Source: Opitutus sp. GAS368
GTDB taxonomy: Bacteria; Verrucomicrobiota; Verrucomicrobiia; Opitutales; Opitutaceae
Assembly (NCBI GenBank): GCA_945903465.1
Contig: CAMDOF010000063.1
Span: forward strand, 1-38,325
DNA: 38,325 bases
Reading direction: 5' to 3'
The notes beneath the pieces are model-generated. The model did not search any database, was not told the origin of the DNA, and saw only the letters and a list, made by a program, of their open reading frames with translations. The translations under genes were made by a program, and so were the position numbers. Shown piece after piece: positions 8,550 to 16,545 of this stretch (positions are counted from its first letter, which is position 1; each line of letters starts with the position of its first letter).

Positions 8550-9884
8550 TCAGACGATTTGCGAGGTGCGGTGCTGCTGGAGAAAGAACTCGTGCAGGAG
8601 CGTGTCCACGCAGAGGAGCCCGTCGCGAGTGAGGCGGAGTTCGCTCGGGGAGGAAATCAACAAGCCCTCGGCGGCGAGTTGGGCGAGCTGGGGCGCGAAG
8701 CGGTGCTCGATATTGACGCCGAATTTTGTGACAAAATAATCGAGGGCGACCCGCCCGAGTTTCATTTGGAGGATGAACTCGCGGATCATGCGCTCATCGG
8801 GCGACGTGCGAAAGGCCCGTTTGACGGGCATTTCCCCTGAGTTGAGAGCGGCGAGGTAGGGATCGATCTCGGTGAGATTTTGATAATGAACTCCGGCGAC
8901 ATGCGAGAACGACGCGACGCCGAGGCCGAGCAGATCGGCGCCGCTCCAGAGCTCGTCGCGATAGACGAACTTTGTGCGCTGGGGATTGAGCACGGCGGTG
9001 TAGCCGCTGGCAATCGAGTAACCGGCCTGTTCGAGAGCGGCAAAGGCTTCTTTGACCCAGCGGCGTTTAGTCTGCCAATCAGCCACGGGCGCGACAAGTT
9101 TCCCCTCGGATTTCATTTCCTTATAGATCGTCGTGTTGTACGGGATCTCCATCTGATAAATCGTTACGCTATCTGGTCGGAGGGCGATCGTTTGCTCGAT
9201 GTTCCGCTGCCAGTTTGTTTCGGTCTCCTCGACCATGCCGGCGATCAGATCGATGTTGATCTGGTCGAATTTTTCTGCCCGCGCGCGCTCGTAGGCGGTG
9301 AATACTTCAGCGGAACGATGGGCACGTCCGTTGATTTCCAAGATATGGTCGTCAAAGTTTTCTATGCCCAAACTCAGACGCGTGACGCCAATGTCTTTGA
9401 TCGCGGTCAGCTTTCCAGCATTCAAGGTACCCGGCTCGCACTCGAAAGCGACCTCCTCGGCTTGATCCCAAGGCAGGATCGCCTTCATCTTATCGGTTAA
9501 TTCTACCAGCTGCCGCGCGGAGAGATAGGATGGGGTGCCGCCGCCGAAATAAACGAAATGGGGTTTACGCCCTTGGATGAGCGGACGTGCGGCCAAGGCT
9601 TTGAATTCTGCCATGGTCGCGTCGAGATACGTCTGAATATCTTTGGCATTCTTGTCCGTATAAACTCGGAAGTAGCAAAAGTGGCACCGCTTGCGGCAAA
9701 ACGGAATATGATGGTAAATGCCCAGCTTCGCCCCAGGGGTGGGTTCCGAGTTTAGAGCGGTCTCGACGGCCACTCTCTGCTCTTCGGACCAGAACGAAAA
9801 GGGCGGATAATTGGAGATGAAGTAATTGCCGGCTAGGGTGGAACTTGGCGCGGGCGCCTCGGGTGTAACGGTGGCGGTATTCAT
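8550..9884 (-). CDS. HemN/HemW-like radical SAM protein
   Basis: This 444-aa protein has the radical SAM cluster motif CRKRCHFC (Cys63, Cys67, Cys70) after IYHHIP. It then shows YFGGGTPSYLS (about 112-122), a glycine-rich SAM-binding element. A C-terminal HemN-type region (about 360-435) carries FILQMKLGRVALDYF and LTRDGLL. Relatives include coproporphyrinogen III dehydrogenase (HemN), the heme chaperone HemW, HutW-like heme-degrading enzymes, and class C radical SAM methylases or cyclopropanases such as NosN and Jaw5. Its place within a biosynthesis-like operon, 4 bp from the chorismate-lyase-like gene, favours a modifying enzyme over a housekeeping heme role. The reaction cannot be assigned from sequence alone. 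Confidence 0.88.
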   Translation of the reverse strand: MNTATVTPEAPAPSSTLAGNYFISNYPPFSFWSEEQRVAVETALNSEPTPGAKLGIYHHIPFCRKRCHFCYFRVYTDKNAKDIQTYLDATMAEFKALAARPLIQGRKPHFVYFGGGTPSYLSARQLVELTDKMKAILPWDQAEEVAFECEPGTLNAGKLTAIKDIGVTRLSLGIENFDDHILEINGRAHRSAEVFTAYERARAEKFDQINIDLIAGMVEETETNWQRNIEQTIALRPDSVTIYQMEIPYNTTIYKEMKSEGKLVAPVADWQTKRRWVKEAFAALEQAGYSIASGYTAVLNPQRTKFVYRDELWSGADLLGLGVASFSHVAGVHYQNLTEIDPYLAALNSGEMPVKRAFRTSPDERMIREFILQMKLGRVALDYFVTKFGVNIEHRFAPQLAQLAAEGLLISSPSELRLTRDGLLCVDTLLHEFFLQQHRTSQIV

Positions 9885-9938
9885 GATTTTGAAAGGGGGA
9901 AGTGAGAGCCGGGATTTTGGGGCGATGCGCGGTCGGTG

Positions 9939-11216
9939 TTATGGTTTCTTCGGGAGGCCACCGCGGATGGCGAAAACGCTCCCTTTCTCACCGCTCACGA
10001 TAATCTGGTGATTGCCGAAAGCGGGTGAGGCCACCAGCGCCTCTCCGAGATCAAGTTGCCAGAGCTCGGCCCCATTGTCGAGGTCAGCAGCGTAGAGCCG
10101 GCCATCGGTCGAACCAAAAATCACGCCGTCGGTAAAGACCACGGGTGAACCCTCGACTCGCCCGCCCGTCTTGAATTTCCAAGCGAGTTCGCCACTGGTG
10201 CGTTTGATCGCGTGGAGATGCTTATCGCGTGATCCGATCAGGACCAGTTGCTCATTGATCGCGGGGGAGCTGAAAAAAGGCAGGGCGCGGTCTTGATAAA
10301 CCCAAGCGACCTTTGCACCCACCACATCAAAAGCGACGGTCTCGTTCGCATAGTTACCGCAGAAGGCCATCGTCCCAAATGTGGCAATCGAGGCCGGGAT
10401 TTGGGCGCTGGTGGTAATTTTGTGGACGAGGGAGCCATCCGCGAGATTGACGACGTGCAGTTGCGCGTCGCAACCGCCGAAGACGAGGAAGCGCCCGTCC
10501 ACGATCGCAGGCGATCCATTGACGAAGTCATCGGTTTTATACGACCAAACCAGCTTGCCATCGGCGGCATTGAGCACGCGCGTCGTGCCATCATAGCCGT
10601 TGAATAAGACCCACATTTCCGGCCCTCGCGGGTTTTTCATGATGACCGCGCCCGAACTGATTTTATCCTCGATCGTAAACTGCCAGACCTCTTTCCCCGT
10701 CTCTGTATCGAGGGCGTAAAGTCGTCCATCGTTGGCGGGAACGTAAACCAATTTACCCGCCGCGGCGGCGGCCGCGGTGATGGCGTCTTTGGCTTCAAAG
10801 CGCCAAAGCTCCTTGCCCGTGGCCGCCGCCAAGCAGTAAAAAGTTCCTTTCCCCGCGCCGACGAAAACGCGGCCATCAAAGACCGTCGCCTCCGCTGACA
10901 AAGGTGCGGGTGCGGCAAAGGTCCACGCGGTGGAGGGGTTTCTTGGGATTTTTTCTGGCACTTGTCCGCTGAGTGCGGGACCGCCGCGGGTCATGGGCCA
11001 CCACGTGGTCGGGGCGAGGAGGGCGGCCTCCGTACTTTTTTTGGGGGGTGAGGGCGCTTGGGGCTCGCGGCAACCGCTGAAGAAGCCTGCGCAGAAAATC
11101 GCGGCGACGTTGGCTAGTAAGTAAAATCGACGAGGCTTCGGGAGCAAGTAGCGGATCGTCCGCGGGGGGCGCGGTCCGCTCGCTATTCTGGGTACGTTGG
11201 CTTTATGCGCGGGCAT
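9939..11216 (-). CDS. PQQ-like beta-propeller protein, probable lipoprotein
   Basis: This 425-aa protein has repeated propeller blades with motifs such as LDTETGKEVWQF, LNAADGKLVWSY and ADLDNGAELWQL, the BamB/quinoprotein-like repeat. A hydrophobic stretch ending GFFSGC near residue 48 looks like a lipobox, which would anchor it to a membrane facing the periplasm. The ATG at 11216 overlaps the alcohol dehydrogenase gene by 14 bp and gives an unusually long N-region. A TTG at 11147 would give a typical 26-residue lipoprotein signal and is a real alternative. No adjacent-cysteine pair or other hallmark of PQQ alcohol dehydrogenases is seen, so a scaffold, binding or assembly role is as likely as catalysis. 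It sits between cytoplasmic enzymes in the operon. Confidence 0.85.
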   Translation of the reverse strand: MPAHKANVPRIASGPRPPRTIRYLLPKPRRFYLLANVAAIFCAGFFSGCREPQAPSPPKKSTEAALLAPTTWWPMTRGGPALSGQVPEKIPRNPSTAWTFAAPAPLSAEATVFDGRVFVGAGKGTFYCLAAATGKELWRFEAKDAITAAAAAAGKLVYVPANDGRLYALDTETGKEVWQFTIEDKISSGAVIMKNPRGPEMWVLFNGYDGTTRVLNAADGKLVWSYKTDDFVNGSPAIVDGRFLVFGGCDAQLHVVNLADGSLVHKITTSAQIPASIATFGTMAFCGNYANETVAFDVVGAKVAWVYQDRALPFFSSPAINEQLVLIGSRDKHLHAIKRTSGELAWKFKTGGRVEGSPVVFTDGVIFGSTDGRLYAADLDNGAELWQLDLGEALVASPAFGNHQIIVSGEKGSVFAIRGGLPKKP

Positions 11217-12351
11217 CGATTGAAAAGGCCCGTTGGTAGAGCGCCTCGAAGTCAGCTGGCTGGAGCGGCCGCGGATTAAATTTTCCCGTCCATTGGAGAG
11301 ACGCCTCGTGAGCGAGCGTTGAAAAATCGAGTACGCGGCGGTCGAACGAGGGGAGGGCGCAGGCGCGGATAATATCGTCGACCCACGTGAGCAGCGGTTG
11401 CTCGCTCACGCCCTTTTCGCGGAGAATTTCTGAAAAGCGGGCATAGACGGGCCTCGCTGCGTCGGTCTCGGCATTAAAACTAAGGACGGCGGGCAGCATT
11501 ATCCCGATGGCATGCCCGTGAATGACGTGATGGCGGGCGGTGAGAGGGTTGGCCGCGGCGTGGGCCGCCCCGAGCATACTGTTTTCGATCGCGAGACCGG
11601 CGAGGGCGGCGCCGAGTTGCATGTGCCCGAAGTCGTCCAAGGTGGCGCGCCCGGCGAGAATCGGTCCGAGCGCACCCGTGAGATGTCGAAACGATGCCTC
11701 CGCGTAGACGGATGAAAGGGGGGTTTTTTTGGTGGAAACAGCGGACTCCAGGGCATGCGATAACGCGTCGAGCCCGGTCAGAACTGCGACTGAGCGGGGC
11801 TGGGTGGCGGCTAATTCCGGATCAAGGAGGGCGATGTGAGCGCGCGCCTTGGGATCGCCGCAGGCCATTTTTTCATGAGTGTCGTCGCGGCTGACCAAGG
11901 CGTATGACTGGCATTCGCTCCCGGTTCCCGAGGTGGTGGGAATGGCGATGAAGGGCAACATGGGGCGAGTGGCCTTGCCGTAGCCGTGATAATCGCGCAT
12001 CTGGCCGCCATTCGTCAGCAGGAAATTACAGGCCTTGGCGGTGTCCATACTGCTACCACCGCCGAGGGCGATGAAGCATTCAAACCGAGCGCTCCGGGCG
12101 GCCTCGCAACACAAGGCGACATCGTGCTCGGTTGGATTCTCTTGGGTTTGATCGAAGACAGTTACGGCCACGCCAGCGTGAGTTAGCAAAAGCCGCGCCG
12201 TCTCGACATGGCCGGCACGAGCAATCCCCGGATCTGTAACGAGGAAGACGGCGCTCGCACCGGTTTCTCGCACATAGTTCGGCAAATCTCGCAGGGCACC
12301 CGGCCCAAAGACGAGGCGGGGTGCCGCCCGCGAGGCGAACGGTGCGATCAT
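11203..12351 (-). CDS. Iron-containing (group III) alcohol dehydrogenase
   Basis: This 382-aa NAD(P)-dependent enzyme interconverts aldehydes or ketones and alcohols. Motifs are GGGSSMDTAK (about 97-106, dinucleotide binding), TTSGTGSE, and the metal-binding elements LDPELA, GLDALSHALE and GAAHAAANPL...HGHAIG. These supply the usual Asp and three His ligands. It starts 7 bp after the LuxC-like stop, directly following the LuxE-LuxC pair. That trio (acid activation, thioester reduction, aldehyde reduction) resembles RfbL, RfbN and RfbM of the Vibrio cholerae O1 tetronate pathway. The inferred role is to reduce the aldehyde made by the LuxC-like enzyme to an alcohol. Confidence 0.93.
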   Translation of the reverse strand: MIAPFASRAAPRLVFGPGALRDLPNYVRETGASAVFLVTDPGIARAGHVETARLLLTHAGVAVTVFDQTQENPTEHDVALCCEAARSARFECFIALGGGSSMDTAKACNFLLTNGGQMRDYHGYGKATRPMLPFIAIPTTSGTGSECQSYALVSRDDTHEKMACGDPKARAHIALLDPELAATQPRSVAVLTGLDALSHALESAVSTKKTPLSSVYAEASFRHLTGALGPILAGRATLDDFGHMQLGAALAGLAIENSMLGAAHAAANPLTARHHVIHGHAIGIMLPAVLSFNAETDAARPVYARFSEILREKGVSEQPLLTWVDDIIRACALPSFDRRVLDFSTLAHEASLQWTGKFNPRPLQPADFEALYQRAFSIDARA

Positions 12352-12358
12352 GGGCCGA

Positions 12359-13795
12359 TTATGCGCTCGGCAGGTCGCCTTGGAGGGCGCGCCGACGGTA
12401 TAGGAACTCGAAGAGGTTGCCCTCGTGCGGTTGTTCCCATTGCACCCGCATCGTTGAGTAAGGCCCGAGATTGAGACGTTCGATATTGGTGCTGGTCATT
12501 AGCGCCGCGCTCCAATCACGGTCGCGGGTAAAGGCGGAGACGACCAAGGATTCACCAATTTGCTCGATCATATCGGCTTGGGGCACTTGGAGGATACTCG
12601 CAAACGGGAACATAAACTCAGTGTTGGCGAGGGGATGCTGGAGATCATCGCACACGATCAACGTGGGCCGGAGAAAAGTTTGCCCGTGCATTTCGACAAG
12701 ACGGGGGCCTTGGCGATAACGCGCCGCGAGATCAGTGGCTCCGGGGACTTTGAGTAATTCGTCGATACGCTCGTCAATCCCTTTGGCTATGGCGGTATTG
12801 GCGAAACCGCACAGGGTGGCATCCGGGTGCTCACGAGGCAGGGGCTCGATCGCGGCGAGGCGACGGGCGAGGGCGTCCGCCAAGGCGTCGCGGTGACGAC
12901 TGATGAGGACGGATGAGCAGTTGATACAGCTCCGCCCGCCGTTGGCGGAGATGGAATGGACGATGACGTCGAGATCTTTCTCCCATTGGTCGGCGGAGTC
13001 ATCGCCGACGAGGACCTTGCTGCGGCCAGAGCCGTGGACTTGGATGTGACGATAGGGCGCGTACTTCTTAAGCGTCGTATCATTCCCAAAGGCGATCGCG
13101 CGGCCGTTACCGAAAAGGAGGGTGTCGCCGCCATCGTGAGTGGTGGGGTAGAACCCAAATGCGCTCTTGGGGAAACCGGCGGCGATCATCGCTTGGATAA
13201 TGCGGAAGGGGGTCAGGGCGTCTTCGCGGCCTGGTTTGAGGACGACGGGGATTTTCATCACGAGCGCCGGGAGCCAGAGAGAATTGACACCGGGGGAATT
13301 ACTCGGGAGGAGCACGCCGAGGCTCTCGGTCTGAGGGAAGAAATTAATATCGAGACCCTCTTGGCGAACGACGCCCCGATCGAAGAGTTCGAGGGGCATA
13401 CCGCGAGTGAGGCCGGCGATAACCGCGCGGATGTTGGACATGGCGGCGTGAACCTTGCCCATGTTGGCGCGACCCAAGCTATGCGGGAGGCCTGTGAGTT
13501 GGGAGAGGGCGGCGACGTAGTCGGCTGGGCTTTGGAGGCGATCGCCGTCGCCCCACGGGAGGTTGCCGTGGAGATAGAGTTCCGCGGCCTTCTCGCAGTA
13601 GCCGACGAGCGTGTTGCAGGGGATGGCCCGAAGGCTCGCCCCAGCTCGGGCGAGGTGCTGTAAGTCTCGTCGAATTAAACCGGAGTTGGCGACACTGATC
13701 TCCAGTGAGTGTCCCGCGACTGCGAATTTAATGGTATCGAGGCTTCGGTAGGTCTGGCCCATGCGCAGAACCGGTATGTGAATCGTATCGCTCAT
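12359..13795 (-). CDS. LuxC-family acyl-CoA reductase
   Basis: This 478-aa member of the aldehyde dehydrogenase superfamily matches the LuxC length of about 480 residues. Visible parts are FPQTESLGVLLPSNSPGVN (cofactor region), VVLKPGRED, and the catalytic-loop segment NGGRSCINCSS. The first cysteine there, residue 290, is the likely nucleophile (LuxC Cys286). LuxC takes an activated acyl group and reduces it with NADPH to an aldehyde. The ATG at 13795 is chosen; a TTG at 13843 in the same frame would extend it by 16 residues into the LuxE-like gene. It follows the LuxE-like gene by 31 bp. No luxAB is present, so bioluminescence is not implied. Confidence 0.92.
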   Translation of the reverse strand: MSDTIHIPVLRMGQTYRSLDTIKFAVAGHSLEISVANSGLIRRDLQHLARAGASLRAIPCNTLVGYCEKAAELYLHGNLPWGDGDRLQSPADYVAALSQLTGLPHSLGRANMGKVHAAMSNIRAVIAGLTRGMPLELFDRGVVRQEGLDINFFPQTESLGVLLPSNSPGVNSLWLPALVMKIPVVLKPGREDALTPFRIIQAMIAAGFPKSAFGFYPTTHDGGDTLLFGNGRAIAFGNDTTLKKYAPYRHIQVHGSGRSKVLVGDDSADQWEKDLDVIVHSISANGGRSCINCSSVLISRHRDALADALARRLAAIEPLPREHPDATLCGFANTAIAKGIDERIDELLKVPGATDLAARYRQGPRLVEMHGQTFLRPTLIVCDDLQHPLANTEFMFPFASILQVPQADMIEQIGESLVVSAFTRDRDWSAALMTSTNIERLNLGPYSTMRVQWEQPHEGNLFEFLYRRRALQGDLPSA

Positions 13796-13826
13796 GGCTG
13801 GTGGGTCGTTTCCGGAGAGGTGCGGT

Positions 13827-14903
13827 TTAGTAGACGCCCTCAATGATCGTCTTAGTCAGGGACTGAAAAGGACGGACATCGCCGACACCGTCCCACGCGA
13901 ACTCGTCGCAGGGAGGACGGCGAATCGCTTCGTCTCGTTCAAGGAAGCGGGGGACAAAGAACTCCTTGGTCATGGTGGTGAGCTCGACGCGCCCGTATTC
14001 GCCATAAGCCACTAATTCGGAGGGCCGGTCGGGGTTGACGACGCGGAGGGCGGCACGCGGTTGGGGCGCGTAGTAGGTGATGCTATAATTGTCAGCCGGC
14101 TGGAGTTTGCGACTGATGGCGAGACCCATGAGCGTGTTGCCGTAGGTTGGCGCAAAATTGATCTGCCCCTCGAGTACCTCCTCAACGACGAAGCGGACGT
14201 ACTGCGGTGTCATGGTGGTACCTCCGGCGAAGACGCCTTTGATACCCGCTTTAACGAGTGACATGCGCTCGGCGAGATTTTCGAGCAGGCGGGGAGTGGT
14301 AAACATGCACTGGATATTCCGGTGGCGGATGATGGCGGCGGCTTGGTCAATGACGTGTTCCTGATATTTCCGCGCCATGGCCATTTCGCCCATGCCGATG
14401 AGTCGTTTAACCCAGCGTGGATCGAGGTCGACGAAGTAACACGAGCCACCGCGGTGGTTGGCGAGATGCTCGATGGCGAGGCGGAGGCGGCGGGGCCCGG
14501 TGGGGCCGACCATCAACCAATTGGTCCCTTTGGGGAAGAAATCGGGGCCGTAATGATCGCTGAACTCTTCGTAGTCGACCTTGTAGTCTTCCCAGCCGAC
14601 ACGTTGCTTCGGCATGCCGGTGGTACCCCCAGTCTCGAAGATGTTATAAGGACGCCCGGCGAAGGCGCGCGGCACGAAACGTTCCGGCTGTTCGTCGCGC
14701 AGCACGTCGTCATCGAAGTGGTCGAACTTTTTCGCGATATCCGCGAAACAGGTAATCTCCTTGAGTGGATTCCAACCGGCGGTCTCGGCCCACTTGAGCC
14801 AGTAGTCGGAACCGGTGTCGGGTGAAAAATGCCAGGCGATCATCTCGCGTGTCCAAGCATCTAAGGCGGTTTGGGCGGAACTGACGGTGTGGGTAGTACT
14901 CAT
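13827..14903 (-). CDS. LuxE/PaaK-family acyl-activating enzyme
   Basis: This 358-aa protein is close to the length of LuxE acyl-protein synthetases. Motifs are FETGGTTGMPKQRVGWEDY (phosphate-binding loop), GVFAGGTTMTPQ, and FAPTYGNTLMGLA (adenylate-site equivalent). Family members make an acyl-AMP and load it onto a protein cysteine or CoA for reduction by LuxC. ATG 14903 is chosen; the open frame continues 124 codons upstream, but that part overlaps the propeller gene and has no domain character. A cysteine about 27 residues from the C-terminus (RRPPCDEF) could play the acyl-carrying role of the C-terminal LuxE cysteine, which is speculative. Gene order LuxE, LuxC, alcohol dehydrogenase suggests an acid-to-alcohol module. 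Confidence 0.87.
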   Translation of the reverse strand: MSTTHTVSSAQTALDAWTREMIAWHFSPDTGSDYWLKWAETAGWNPLKEITCFADIAKKFDHFDDDVLRDEQPERFVPRAFAGRPYNIFETGGTTGMPKQRVGWEDYKVDYEEFSDHYGPDFFPKGTNWLMVGPTGPRRLRLAIEHLANHRGGSCYFVDLDPRWVKRLIGMGEMAMARKYQEHVIDQAAAIIRHRNIQCMFTTPRLLENLAERMSLVKAGIKGVFAGGTTMTPQYVRFVVEEVLEGQINFAPTYGNTLMGLAISRKLQPADNYSITYYAPQPRAALRVVNPDRPSELVAYGEYGRVELTTMTKEFFVPRFLERDEAIRRPPCDEFAWDGVGDVRPFQSLTKTIIEGVY

Positions 14904-15009
14904 GCCGATAGAGGAGATAGGTTTGAACGAAAGAGGCTCCGCACTAAACGCAAACGCGGGAGTGATTACTTCGAGAGGGCTGAAGCCGTTTGGGTGGAGC
15001 GTCGCGCAG

Positions 15010-16545
15010 TTATTTACCGACTGCGAAAAGATGCGTGTGGGTGCCGACGAAGATCGTGCTGTTGGCAACAACGGGCGAGCAATAGAGGGGTGAGAAAAAG
15101 TCGATTTTGGCGATGAGCTTTTTCTCGCGACTTGCCTGCAGAATAACGAGTTCGCCGTCTTCGTTGCCGCAGTAGACTTTACCGTCCGCCACCAGCGTGG
15201 AGGACCAAATCCGACTGTTCGTGGAATGGACCCACAATTCTTTGCCTGTGTTGATGTCGATGCAATGGATATCACCCTTATATTCCGCTTGGAAGAGGAG
15301 GTCCCCGACGATGCTTGGGGTCGAGATTGAACGCCCGATATTTTTATTAACCCAAAGTGGTTTTCCGGAAATGTCGCCGCTGCTTTTGAGATCGATGCAG
15401 CTCAACATCCCGACGCCGTCACCGTGCTCGGGATCTTGGCCGATGACAATGAAGGCCTTGTTTTTATTCACGACCACGGTCGCGATGATTTCGCTGGGGC
15501 CGTCGTGGGTCGCGTACTTAATCGGGGCGCCATTTTTGGTGCGGTACTCCACCGGATCGGCGTCGTATCGGAAGAGCTCTTTCAAGGCTTGGAATCCTTC
15601 GGCGTGCTTGTAGGGTTCGGGATCGAAGCCGTAGCAAAAGCCATCGCCGCCGCCCCAGACAATCATGCCCTTACCATTTACGGTGGTGAAGGCAGGTGAA
15701 CTCCAACTAGCGTGCATTGCTCTCTGGGAAACCCCCGAACTCTCCTCGCCGATGACCTTTCCGGTGTTTTTATCAACGACCACAAGGGCGGGCGCAAAAG
15801 GGGCGGGAATGTTCAGGTGGGACCAGTCGACCCCGTTCGAGGTCGACATGAAAATTTTGTCGCCGATAATTAATGGTGAGGAACTGGAAACGTTGTGCGG
15901 GAAAATCCCCAGCTCGGTCCGGACGTCCGTTAGCCAAATAATATCGGCACTCTGCTTAGTTACCGCGACGGGCTTGCCGTCCGCGGAGGAAAACTTGGCC
16001 TCGTCCATGTAGGGGCCATCGTTACCGTTCGCCATACCCTTCACATCGAAGCAGATTAATTCGCCGCGGTTGCTCACGACGTAGCCGCGTTCGCCCTCGA
16101 TGGCGGCGGAAGAACATAGACCCACGAACTCCCAGTCGCTGACCTTGCCGGCGCCGACTTTGGGGATGACTAATTGCCAGAGAAATTCGCCGGTCTTTTC
16201 ATCGAAGCACATCAACACACCGCGGTCGCCCGTCTGGGTGGGGTCGCGCGGGGCCTCATTGTTCGTGCCCACGAAGACGCGGCCGCCGGCGACGACTGGA
16301 CTGCCGTAGGTCTGGGAGCCGAGCTTACCGACCCAGCGGATATTTTTGGTCGATTTAGGATCGATGGTCTCGCTCTTGGGCAGGAACTTCCCGCTCACAA
16401 TATCGTCGGGGAGGCCCCGGGCGTCGGCGACCATGTTGCGGTCGGCCGTGCCGCCCCACATGGGCCAGTCTTTAGCTTGGGCGAACGGGGCGACCGCGAG
16501 GGCGGCGATTAGGGCAAGGGCGAGGGCGGGAGTGAGCTTACTCAT
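15010..16545 (-). CDS. Exported PQQ-like beta-propeller protein
   Basis: The 511-aa product starts MSKLTPALALALIAALAVAP with a clear signal peptide cleaved around AQA-KD. The mature part opens DWPMWGGTADRN, a start common in planctomycete and verrucomicrobial propeller proteins. Blades are marked by FDEKTGEFLWQL, VDKNTGKVIGE and IDINTGKELWVH. The ATG at 16545 overlaps the end of the preceding propeller gene by 8 bp, and the open frame upstream of it is low-complexity shadow. It is a probable periplasmic, soluble protein. No adjacent cysteine pair is seen, so PQQ-dependent dehydrogenase activity is not supported. It sits between another propeller gene and the LuxE-like gene. Confidence 0.9.
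   Translation of the reverse strand: MSKLTPALALALIAALAVAPFAQAKDWPMWGGTADRNMVADARGLPDDIVSGKFLPKSETIDPKSTKNIRWVGKLGSQTYGSPVVAGGRVFVGTNNEAPRDPTQTGDRGVLMCFDEKTGEFLWQLVIPKVGAGKVSDWEFVGLCSSAAIEGERGYVVSNRGELICFDVKGMANGNDGPYMDEAKFSSADGKPVAVTKQSADIIWLTDVRTELGIFPHNVSSSSPLIIGDKIFMSTSNGVDWSHLNIPAPFAPALVVVDKNTGKVIGEESSGVSQRAMHASWSSPAFTTVNGKGMIVWGGGDGFCYGFDPEPYKHAEGFQALKELFRYDADPVEYRTKNGAPIKYATHDGPSEIIATVVVNKNKAFIVIGQDPEHGDGVGMLSCIDLKSSGDISGKPLWVNKNIGRSISTPSIVGDLLFQAEYKGDIHCIDINTGKELWVHSTNSRIWSSTLVADGKVYCGNEDGELVILQASREKKLIAKIDFFSPLYCSPVVANSTIFVGTHTHLFAVGK

Noticed and set aside
12956..13663. 235-codon plus-strand open frame opposite luxC-like gene
   Set aside because: An antisense shadow in GC-rich DNA; the minus-strand protein has clear family motifs.
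12359..14903. Bioluminescence (lux) operon
   Set aside because: Only LuxC- and LuxE-family enzymes are present; no luciferase subunits, and these families serve other pathways.
14904..15275. N-terminal extension of the LuxE-like frame
   Set aside because: It lies over the end of the propeller gene, has low-complexity composition, and the protein is already LuxE-sized from the ATG at 14903.
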